Origin: Aotearoamyces nothofagi
Lineage: Eukaryota; Ascomycota; Leotiomycetes; Leotiales; Tympanidaceae
Direction of reading: 5' to 3'
Assembly (NCBI GenBank): GCA_015345905.1
Contig: JADDTR010000011.1
Span: 496,001-560,000 of the forward strand
Length of the DNA stretch: 64,000 nt
Under the pieces are notes generated by a model, which had not been told where the DNA came from, searched no databases, and saw only the letters and a program-made list of their open reading frames with translations. A program made the translations under genes and the position numbers. Position 1 is the first letter of the stretch; every line of letters starts with the position of its first letter. Positions 1-8,714 of this stretch are shown in pieces.

Positions 1-442
1 ATCTTTTCGACCGCTGGCAGGTCAGATCTGTGAGGTTCGGGCAACTCGAGTAGCTTCAGGCCCCAATCGGTCTTGGAGATCAGGTCTCCACGGCCACAAG
101 TCCGACGATCGCGTGGACCTGGTTTGAAAGTAACTTGAGTTTGTAGAGCCGAAGCCAAGTGATGACCCAGTTCTGCCCTAGAAGATGCTTTCCTATCTGT
201 AGTTGCCTGAGAATGAACAAGGCTGAGGTTAGCATATTTGATCGGATTAACGAAGGGCCGATAATATACTCGTACCGATATGGCCCAAGCGTTGTCGGCT
301 GAGACACACTCCTATTAAAGTCAGTTGCGTCCACTGGAGTTCTATCAACAACTCCTTCATCTCGCGGACTCACCTCCACCCCGACGCCATATTTCACCAG
401 CAAGTTTGACTGCTCACTAACTCCTGCAAGGTTGTCTGACAT
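1..442 (-). CDS. Unrecognised conserved-looking protein, N-terminal part (runs off left edge)
   Basis: Two exons are inferred: 442-374 (ATG at 442) and 206-1, continuing beyond the window. The 167-nt intron starts GTGAGT, has a TGCTAAC branch motif and ends CTCAG. Splicing joins MSDNLAGVSEQ... to a frame with no stop up to base 1 that contains the stretch RRTCGRGDLISKTDWGLKLL. I do not recognise the family. What is visible is a short polar N-terminus followed by a basic, Cys-containing then Leu-rich segment, with no signal peptide or membrane helix. It is divergently arranged with MOB2, sharing about 430 bp of upstream DNA. The unspliced frame would stop after 125 residues, so the intron is required for a longer product. 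The exon model rests on splice signals and the long open second exon only. Confidence 0.55.
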
Positions 443-871
443 ATTGAAAAGTGTCACAGGATAGTGAGGCTACGTTCAAAATGTCCAACCTCTTTTCAGG
501 GATGTACGTATCTGTACTTTTTACTGTCTGTTGTGGTGGCTTCATGTATTGCGAGTATGCGTATCTATTTTTCACGGGGTGAATGAAGGTGCTTATCTGC
601 CCTATGCAAGATCGAGCTAGTCGGCGCATGCGCCGGCGAGGTTGCCTACCGGAGCTCTGTTTTGCGGTCATTTCTAAATGTGACCATTACATCCTAATTC
701 TCAATTATCTTCTTCCTAACTACACAGAAGACAATCCATCATTTCCTACCTGAATTATTCTGTCTGTCAGCGCAAATATTTGTTTGCAGGCTTACTGATG
801 CAAGTTGCAATCTTCACCAACCTGTTTCTCTTTGTACTCTGTGAAGAATAACAAGTGTTCTTCTCCTCACA
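443..871. other. Shared upstream region of the left-edge gene and MOB2
   Basis: Divergent intergenic DNA of about 430 bp. The short ORFs here overlap each other and show no family motif. I see no RNA gene or clear repeat; it presumably holds both promoters. Confidence 0.5.
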
Positions 872-2331
872 ATGAGAAATAAGAAGCAGAATGCCCGCAA
901 GAGGCAACTTCCTAACAGGTATGTCGACTGATATATCAGCCCTAAAGCTTGTCGATTCTCTATGTGTAACGGATTGGACATATTTGGTCTCCAGATGCAC
1001 TACAGACTGGCAGAGGCAAGCCTGTTGCACTATTCCACTTACAACGAGTACAAGTCAAAGTCGGGATAGTCATTGCAATTGTGCTTTCTGTTAGCAAATA
1101 TTCATGCTAACATTCCTTCTTAATATAGTAGTGGGCGCTTTCGTGGGGTCTCTAGTAAGACTAGCAGTCAACCTAAGAGCCCTGTTGGATCTAACAATGG
1201 TCAAGGACCATCTTCAACACCTAGTCTCCAAGGCAGTCAATCTTCTTCAAACCTTGCCCCACGTGTTCCACCTCTCCCAGCATCGCAATCTCTATCACAA
1301 ACTCTCTCAATGGATGAATCCGGTAGCGCTCTGCCAAATGCCACACCTAACGGTGATGTTCTTGCTAGCTACAACCTTCCTCGGCCCAAGCCTCTCTGGT
1401 TGAATGCCACATATGCCAAGCATATCGTCAAAGGAAACTTCATGACGCTCTCGGCCAGACCTAAGACAGTCGAGCAAGGAGAATGGATTGCGCATCAAGG
1501 TCAGAATATTCATGACCACTCGAGGATCATCGCTAACATTGTTGAACAGTGGTTGAACACTACCGGATTCTCTGGAACTTCGTTCGTGTGATTCATGAGA
1601 AGGATGAAGATGGTACTACCATTTGCAATGCTCAGACCTGTCCTAGAATGTCTGCTGGCACGTAAGTATACTCTTCGTTGGCATTTGATCGCAATTAACA
1701 CCCATGTAGAAACCACTCTTTCACTTGGTTGAACGCTCGAAAAGAGCCCGTTGAAGTCCCTGCTCACGAGTATATCTCTCTGATGCAACGTTGGATCTCT
1801 GGCAAAATCGAAAACACCGATATCTTCCCAACCGACCCCGCTAGTGTATCATTCGCATTCAACACAGGTGCTCCAGGTGTTTCTGGCTCTACCTATGCTT
1901 CTGGTGGTCTTAACACTCCGGGTTCATCTACCCCAATTCCAGCTGGTCCTACAACCTTGAACACCTCACTTTCTCAGCTGGCTGGTCCGGGAGACTGGAT
2001 TGGCAAAAGCAGTGGCTTTCCACAGGAGTTTATCGATGTATGCCAGACTATCTTCCGACAGATGTTTCGTGTTTATGCTCATCTCTACTGGGCCCACTTC
2101 ATCGAACCATACTACCACCTTAACCTCGAGAAGCAACTCAACAGCTGTTTCAGTCACTTTGTGTTGACGGCTACAGCTCTTGATATGCTCAAGCCTCATG
2201 AGCTGGAACCAATGCAACCATTAATTGATCTCTGGGCTGCTAACGGCACCTTCCCTCCTGAGTCGAAGGCTTATGAGTGTGCTAACGTTAAGGCTGGCGA
2301 ACGCTTGCTAGCTTTGAGCGGAAACAACTAA
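872..2331 (+). CDS. MOB2: MOB kinase activator, Mob2 type
   Basis: Mob/phocein-family protein of about 383 aa. Mob2 proteins bind and activate NDR/LATS kinases (COT1/Orb6/Cbk1) in polarity and septation control. Exons: 872-918, 1129-1499 (or from 1132, since the acceptor reads TAGTAG), 1550-1661 and 1710-2331; all phases fit. The first intron has a GCTAAC branch. An N-terminal Ser/Pro/Gln-rich region precedes the Mob fold, which starts near VKGNF (about residue 116). The zinc ligands are visible as C-x4-C in ICNAQTCPRM and H-x4-H in AHLYWAHF. VKGNF and TCPRMSAG resemble fungal Mob2 more than Mob1. A Ser/Thr/Gly-rich insert of about 40 residues sits in the middle of the fold. Confident for the family, moderate for the Mob2 subtype. 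Confidence 0.85.
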
Positions 2332-2717
2332 AAGCTGTCACCTACAGCCTATGATGATTGCATAAAGACATTTTACGAATTGCATGAAAGGATATGAATT
2401 TGCTGGTTTGGCTCTGATCCTGACATTTCTTGCAAGGATAGTATATGGCGTTTGTTTTCAAGTACTAGCTCTAGCAGACCACAGGGTTGAAGAACATCTC
2501 GTCAGTGATTGAAAATAACTGAATCACAAGAATAGTTGATTATTCTACATTCATGAACTTGACACGGACCTAGTTGTGGACTACATGACCTTAAAGTAGC
2601 TCACATCGTAGTGATAATGCTCGAAGACAGCTCGAATGCGTTTCTCTGCCGACATCAATCTGCTTAAAAACTATCGGCGTGTTTATTGTATACTAAGTTT
2701 CCAGCTATCCTTGCCCT
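2332..2717. other. Convergent intergenic region (MOB2 / DUF3237)
   Basis: About 390 bp between two converging stop codons. It should hold both 3' UTRs; no gene or repeat seen. Confidence 0.5.
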
Positions 2718-3320
2718 TCAGGCTCCAACGACTTGGCTGAGTTTGTACTCTACCACCAATGGCTTACCCTTCTCAACAACGAATCTTCCACTTCCAACAT
2801 AGATATTTTGCTCAAGAGCTCTCAGTTTGTCACTGCCAGTCTCGAACTTCGCGTATGAGACTACCAAATCAGCTAGATTCATTCACGGTTCAGTTCATAT
2901 ACTTACAGACTTTGCCAAACTCGGTCGTCTTAGCATCTTTCCCTCCACCCAGTGCAGCTCCAATAGCAGCATCAATTTCAATAACGCCATAGTAGGTAAA
3001 TTTAATTAGTGCACCAGATTTATCCTTGAGCACGCTGTTAACGTCGAGGCGGAGGTGTTTCCCGGATGGATCCTGCGTGATGTAGTCGGAGCCCTGAACA
3101 AAGACTGCATCAACTGAGATGGGGTACGAAGGTTCGGAGATCAAAGCACCCGAATTCGTCACAAATGGAACAACATTAAGAGGAGTGCCCTTGGATACGA
3201 CTCCGACGGCGATGGTTGGGTCGACTGGGATCTGTAACCGTGAGAAACGAGTGGGAAGAGTGAAATCGCGTAACTCACCAGAACACTAAACGCCGGGATG
3301 AGCTTCGGGAAGTTCGACAT
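2718..3320 (-). CDS. DUF3237 (UPF0311) family protein
   Basis: A small beta-rich DUF3237-type protein of about 169 aa; function unknown for the family. Exons: 3320-3279 (14 codons), 3231-2907 and 2860-2718. The donors are GTGAGT and GTAAGT, and all phases close. After the N-terminus MSNFPKLIPAFSVL comes the hydrophobic-polar alternating core. It includes PSGKHLRLDVNSVLKDKSGA and IKFTYYGVIEIDAA, then YAKFETGSDKLRALEQNIYV, where the family's conserved FETGxxxYxWLN-like segment lies. It ends in VVEYKLSQVVGA. No signal peptide or membrane span, so it is probably cytosolic. Family assignment is from recalled motif similarity, and no substrate can be inferred. Confidence 0.8.
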
Positions 3321-4168
3321 CTTGCTAGATTTTTGAGTATTTGGAACAATGGTCTATCGTAATAACAACAAGAGAATTGGAGTTATAAGAAAAAGGAAGC
3401 CGCGAGGGGAGAAGTCATGAGAGATAAGTCATGAGAGAACCTTAGTCATCCGGCAGCTTGAAGTAGAAGCGGGGCACACCAGTCCCGCTTTCGGAATATG
3501 TATTCGTTAACGCCTTTGTTTCTTTTGTTTATATGATATCTTATGAGGTGATGTATACGATTAGAATGCTCTTAGCATATACTAATAGCTTGATAGGGGT
3601 TTCTTATTTGTTATATCAGTGCCACATGAATAGCTTACCGGGCGAGTCACGTTCTGTATGATGCCTTCTCCGTAAGGCACTCACAGGCCCCGCACTTAGC
3701 TCTGAGTACAGATCACCTTTTACAACTATATATAGCCTTCTTGACAATGAGTACGTTCTTACGCTGTATAGAATATTATATGACTTGTGGCTAAGACAAT
3801 TATAAAATCCGAACCCACTGATATTTGAGTGAGACAAATTCTAAAAATAATAAATCTCTGCTAAAATATATATTCATCTAATAAAAATATAGCTAGTTGA
3901 AATTAGAAATACATTTATTTCGTCGTTATAATATACAAGGTACAAAAGGCAAAAAAGGAATACTGAAGTGAATAGCTAGTGGATTTTTATATATTCATTA
4001 AGTATTAAGTGATTAAAAGCAAAAGGAAATTGTAAATATTGTACTGGCTTAATTGTCTATACCCTCTTAATATATCTATTAGGTTAGCACGGTAAGGTAC
4101 TCTGCAGTTGTAAACTCGCTTATGAAACTATAAAAATAAAAAAAATAAGAAAAAAATTACGGAATGTC
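3321..4168. other. Gene-free, increasingly AT-rich intergenic DNA
   Basis: No credible ORF. A short tandem copy of an AGTCATGAGAGA-type unit lies near 3413-3440. From about 3,840 to 4,160 the sequence is strongly A+T-rich with runs of TATA, and it ends in the A-tract that acts as a T-run terminator for the tRNA on the other strand. The AT-rich part could be decayed repeat DNA, but no element is recognisable. Confidence 0.5.
4150..4156 (-). terminator. Pol III T-run terminator of tRNA-Ser
   Basis: Seven consecutive T residues on the minus strand begin 13 nt past the 3' end of the tRNA. Further T tracts follow, as expected for RNA polymerase III termination. Confidence 0.65.
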
Positions 4169-4319
4169 CGACGTGAGCAGGATTTGAACTATTTGAATGT
4201 TAGTATTAATGTTGCTTTAATGCTTAGATGATGGATGACTAACCCTGCGCCTCCGAGGAGATGTGATAACTTGTGAATAAATTCTAGTCACACGCATTAG
4301 ACCGCTCTGCCATCACGCC
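4169..4319 (-). tRNA. tRNA-Ser (anticodon AGA) with two apparent introns
   Basis: Read from 4319 down to 4169. Acceptor GGCGTGA (4319-4313) pairs with TCACGTC (4176-4170) with one G-T wobble, and the discriminator is G4169. The D arm holds A box TGGCAGAGCGG (4312-4302). The anticodon stem is TGTGA/TCACA with anticodon AGA at 4285-4283. A 14-nt intron (4281-4268) lies after position 37, the normal endonuclease site. The variable arm CTCCTCGGAG is serine-type. The T stem GCAGG (4248-4244) is separated from loop TTCAAAT and CCTGC (4188-4177) by 55 nt (4243-4189). That segment starts GTTAGT, carries TACTAAC at 4205-4199 and ends ATAG. Without both inserts the RNA is 82 nt, the usual tRNA-Ser size. 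The B-box core GTTCAAATCC survives because the insert ends in AG. The gene may be active or a pseudogene. Confidence 0.8.
4180..4190 (-). promoter_or_regulatory. B-box-like element formed across the T-arm insert boundary
   Basis: AGTTCAAATCC differs from the usual GGTTCAAATCC only at the first base. The insert's terminal AG therefore rebuilds most of the B box in the DNA, about 110 bp from the A box, so Pol III recognition is still conceivable. Confidence 0.5.
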
Positions 4320-4751
4320 TTGTTGGTTGTTGAAGATTTCCGCTTATCCTATACTATTAAACCATTAGGGCAAATATTAGAACTTTCCGTCCATGTAAGC
4401 GAAACGGTCACACGCGCCCTTAAGCCTACTGGAGCAAGCACAGTACTATATCAGGGTATACATACGGCAGATACGCGTTAAATTAGCTAGAACTATCCGT
4501 TAGGACCATCTAGTCATCAATGGCTGCTTTTGATTAAAGGCCAAACTGTATTTGCTCTATGGCCGGTGGAGATGGATTAAAGGTGGTATCAGTTCCACTC
4601 GTCAGCTACTCTAGGGGAGAGGCCATTCTAGGACGTCGAGAGAGCCCCGACACTTTTGATAAATCTCTTGAACGCTTTGATCCTATTCACAATAAGTCGT
4701 GCTAGGTTTCATCATATCCTGTCAACTCAGCGCTCAACCTTCTCATACTAC

Positions 4752-4757
4752 ACGTGT
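4752..4757. promoter_or_regulatory. CACGTG site upstream of PPN1 (distal)
   Basis: CACGTG within the palindrome ACACGTGT, about 440 bp before the PPN1 ATG. This is the core bound by Pho4/NUC-1-type bHLH factors; use here is inferred. Confidence 0.4.
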
Positions 4758-5048
4758 AATAATACTCTGCCCGGATTGGTCGGTCACATTCTTAAAAGCG
4801 CAACCTTGACGGCCTCCCAAGCCCGCTGATCATATCGTGTGATACGTAGGAATCGCGAGCGCGGTATTATAAGTGGTGAGCCTTGCTGCAGCCAGAATTC
4901 CTTTTCTGGCGAGTACCACCTGTAGCATCAACAGCATCTGCGAAGCCTCTCTGCACTGTCTTGTCTTGAGCTCAGGTTTGGCGCAAACCGCTGCATCAGG
5001 ATTGGCGCCGATACCGCCTCGCGTACAGGACCCTACCTGCCTTATCAT

Positions 5049-5054
5049 CACGTG
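5049..5054. promoter_or_regulatory. CACGTG site upstream of PPN1 (proximal)
   Basis: CACGTGTT about 140 bp before the PPN1 ATG. In budding yeast PPN1 (PHM5) is a phosphate-starvation gene controlled by Pho4 through CACGTG/T, so this is a good candidate NUC-1/Pho4 site. Confidence 0.5.
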
Positions 5055-5192
5055 TTTCACTTCGAAAAAAGGGAAACAACATTACGGCGTTGCCCCGAGC
5101 TCCTGCCAGAAATATAAAGCCGCGCCTTTAATGACGTTGGTCTCACTGCGGGGATGTGCACACTTACCTAGATCTCCTCGCTCACCTTGAAA

Positions 5193-7510
5193 ATGCTTTC
5201 TTTCATAATCTTATTGGTAGCTACGTTCTTCATACTCGGGCATACCTCGCCCGTTGGACAGGTTCAAGCCGGCCTGCACACAGCGTCAGAGCACGAGACC
5301 ACAGAGCTTGCCACAGCTCCTAGGAAGCTTCATGGTCGATTCCTACAGATCACAGGCTAGTTACATATTAGAATTGCTTAAATACCTATACTAACCTTAT
5401 ACTAGATCTTCATTCTGACCAATTCTACAAGATCCACTCTTCGACAGAAGCCAAAAAAGCATGCCACCGCGGCAATGGACCCGCCGGTATCTATGGTACT
5501 GAGACCTCCGACTGTGACTCGCCGTTGTCATTAATAAATGCTACTTTCAAATGGATTGAGAATAACCTAAAAGACTCTGTCGACTTTGTTATATGGACTG
5601 GCGATAACGCACGCCATGACAGCGACGAGAAGATACCTCGAAGCGAAGAGGAGGTACTGGGTATTAACAAATTCGTTGCGGAGAAGTTCGCTGAGATTTG
5701 GGGCGATGGTAAGCACGAGACAGGCTCTCCTGCGGATATGACAGTTCCTGTCATCTCTACGTTTGGAAACAATGACATTATTCCGCATAATATTCTGCTG
5801 GCAGGTCCTAACAAGTGGCTGAGAAGCTACATGAGCATATGGAAGAACTTTATACCGGAAGAGCAAAGACACGGCTTTGAAAGAGGCGGCTGGTATTATG
5901 TTGAGGTTATACCCCACAAGCTTGCTGTCTTTAGTCTCAATACGCTTTATTTCTTTGATCACAATTCGGCTGTGGATGGCTGTCGTTCGAAATCCGAACC
6001 AGGATTTGAGCATATGGAGTGGCTACGAATCAACTTGGAGTCCATGCGCCAGCGTGGAATGAAAGCAATTATGATGGGCCATGTGCCCCCTGCACGAACT
6101 GACAGCAAGCAACTCTGGGATGAGACGTGCTGGCAGAAATATACTCTGTGGTTGAAGCAGTATCGTGATGTTGTATTGGCAGGCTTTTACGGTCATATGA
6201 ATATCGACCATTTCCTTCTGCAAGATACAAAGGCTATTGACATCAAGGTGATGGAAGGCTATGAAGTATCCACGAGAGAACATCTGGATGATGAGCTCAC
6301 CATTGAATCTGCAGCTGACTATCTGGAAGAGCTTCGAAATGGGTGGTCAAAGTTACCTGATCCGTCCGAGGCACTCGAGGATGGTGAAGATAATACTAAC
6401 ATAATGAAAAGAAGCCTCGAGAAGGGGAAAAAGCCGAAAAAAGACAAAGCTTGGAAGAAGTTCGGCGGCCCGTGGGGCGAACGCTTTCAAATAACTACCA
6501 TCAGCCCAAGCGTTGTGCCGAACTATTTCCCTACACTGCGCGTCATAGAGTACAACATTACTGGTCTGGATCCTAGTAACACGTGGAATGCGGCATCTAT
6601 TGCTCGCAATGGAGCACCGACTTCTCCGTCCGTAAATGACGGTGATGTTTCTATCCAGGCCTCGCGGCTAAAGTCTAGAGACGAGAGTGGAGTGCTATAC
6701 GTTACAGACGAAAATGAATCCGCTGGTAAAAAGAAAAAGAAGAAACACGATGATGAGAATAAGAAGAAAAAGAAAAAGAAGAAGCCAAAGAAGCCAAAAG
6801 ATCCTAACCTCACCGTCCCTCCGCCACCTTCGAAGTCAACGCCTCCCGGCCCAGCATATTCTCCACAGACTCTCACTCTTCTCGGTTATACACAGTACTT
6901 CGCAAACCTCACTTACATAAACAATGAGCTTTCGGAACCTAAAACCCTCGAGGAGGAAATTGGTGCCGATGGCTGGTACGAAGGTGGTAAAGTTAAGAGC
7001 AAGCATCCGAAGACCAAGAAGTTCAACTATGACGTCGAGTATAGTACTTTTAATGACTCGAAGGGGTTTCAGTTGAAAGATTTGACTGTAATGAGCTATT
7101 TGGAGCTTGCACACCGTATAGGGCAGTACGAGGCGGCAAAGGGTGATAACGTCGTCTGGGACGAGGATGAGGATGATGACAATCCTGATGAGACACCTGG
7201 CCCGTCAAGGTTATCAACGATACTGGACAATATCCAGCATTATGCTACTGTCATAAACGATTGGTGTTCATTCCGACCTACCGAAGATACCCTCGCATCT
7301 ACTGAAGAGGATGGCGAAAGCCTCGAGGTTGCGGAGAAGAAGAAAAAGGGACACAAGAAGAAAAATAATCACAAAAGAAAGAACCGAGCATGGCTCACAT
7401 TCGTCCGGCGGGCATTTGTCGGCACTTTGGGCGAAGAGGAAGTGCAGAACTTTCAGCTGGCACGAGAACAGCCCGTTGAAAAATCTGCCGATTATGACGA
7501 AGAGTTGTGA
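5193..7510 (+). CDS. PPN1: Vacuolar endopolyphosphatase
   Basis: Cleaves inorganic polyphosphate internally; the family acts in the vacuole lumen. Exons 5193-5355 and 5406-7510 give 755 aa. The intron begins GC (GCTAGT), has an exact TACTAAC and ends CTAG. Using GC is what joins FLQIT to DLHSDQFY and restores the metallophosphatase D-x-H at residues 55-57. Residues 1-16 (LSFIILLVATFFIL) are a signal-anchor-like helix. Later metal and catalytic motifs are GDNARHD (120-126), GNND (175-178), GHVPP (His 280) and GHMN (His 318). A Lys-rich low-complexity segment lies near residues 495-520, and a second basic-acidic tract is near the C-terminus. Length and motifs fit fungal PPN1. Upstream CACGTG sites suggest phosphate control. 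Confidence 0.92.
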
Positions 7511-8714
7511 GATAAGCGACGCATTATGAGCATCTGAGTTTGAATTATTGAGCGTCGCATAAGGTGCATAGCATTGTCATGCCAAAAGGGCATGTAGGAT
7601 ACGGTGGCTTCTGTGTCGCTGGTTCCCTATTCCTCAACACCCTTAGCATATTTTGCCTCTGGTTTCTCAATGGAAGACTACAAGTTACTTCTAATATAAA
7701 AAGGAGGTAAAACTGTACGACAATACAAGCTGACACCGAATCATATGCTGGCCATCCGTGTAACCCAAGGCCCTCGGGCCATGACGCTTAGAAGTTCCAC
7801 CACGATCAGACGGTCCACCACGTTCTGCAGCGCTTGCTATCATTTAAACCCGTAGCCGGTATTAATCACGAATTCCAAAATCCTCCTACCTTACCTACCT
7901 TGAGTGTAACACGCCTTGGCCTTGAAGTCTACTGCTAAGCCCTGCCCGCCAAGGCACCTGCCTGAGATATCGCCAATATGCAGTACTACCGTACTTTTAT
8001 TCCCATATCAGTGGCACCCTGCAGATCCAAACTTTGCCGGGAGAAGGCAGAGGCGATCAAGGCAGGGTATGGATTTCGTGGATCAGGCAATCATCTTATT
8101 TTGCGGGGCTGGGTATTTGAGACCGAGGGGCGCGGGGCTGGGGTGGTAGGACCGGGGTTTAAAGAGAGGGGATCAAGTTAAATCGGCAAGAATAGATGGA
8201 GATGGGCCGGTGTCCGAGTCAAGATCTCGTCTGTTTGTTCATTTGGGGAAGCTAATTTGGATACGGCTTCCTCCTATCACGCAGACCAGCCAGCAGCGGC
8301 CCCCTCCTACATATCCAAGCCGTCTATTGACTCCTGCATCCTGCCTCTGCCTCCCAATCCTGACCGCCATTTACCGAGCGAAAAAGGGGGTTGTATAATA
8401 ATAATATGGATGCGGGTTCAAACCGCGTAATCGTGATAGTATACTCCACTCCGTAAGGCTGTCTACCATGATTTAAGCTAGTAAGGGGGTACCGTTAGAC
8501 TTCTTAGCTGGGAGAACATTGGCCTTGCTTCTATTCTACAGAAGGAAAACGTGCTTGAAGCGTGCCTTTTGCGAAGTATCGAAGCTGTGCGTCCGACACC
8601 CCATCGTTGTACAAGAATGGTAGAAGTGACGTTCAGACTGAAAGCTATTGCTAGTACTCGGCAAGATAAATTCTCATCGGATCCGTGACATTCTTAGAAG
8701 TTGTCATGGACATA
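7511..8714. other. Convergent intergenic region (PPN1 / C2H2 factor)
   Basis: About 1.2 kb. Short overlapping ORFs on both strands lack motifs. A GGTTCAAACC string at 8413-8422 was tested as a tRNA B box and rejected. No repeat or RNA gene seen. Confidence 0.5.

Larger units (their letters stand above)
4320..5192. other. Upstream region of PPN1 and of the tRNA
   Basis: About 870 bp with no supported gene. It holds the 5' flank of the tRNA gene and the PPN1 promoter, including two CACGTG sites listed separately and an ATATAAAG-like sequence near 5112. The overlapping ORFs at 4830-5190 on both strands look like chance. Confidence 0.5.

Noticed and set aside
6523-6876. Antisense ORF rich in Phe
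   Set aside because: It is the reverse of the Lys-rich low-complexity part of PPN1.
8413-8422. GGTTCAAACC string resembling a tRNA B box
   Set aside because: The flanking bases do not make a T stem (a G-G mismatch next to the closing pair), and no acceptor or D arm pairs with it on either strand.
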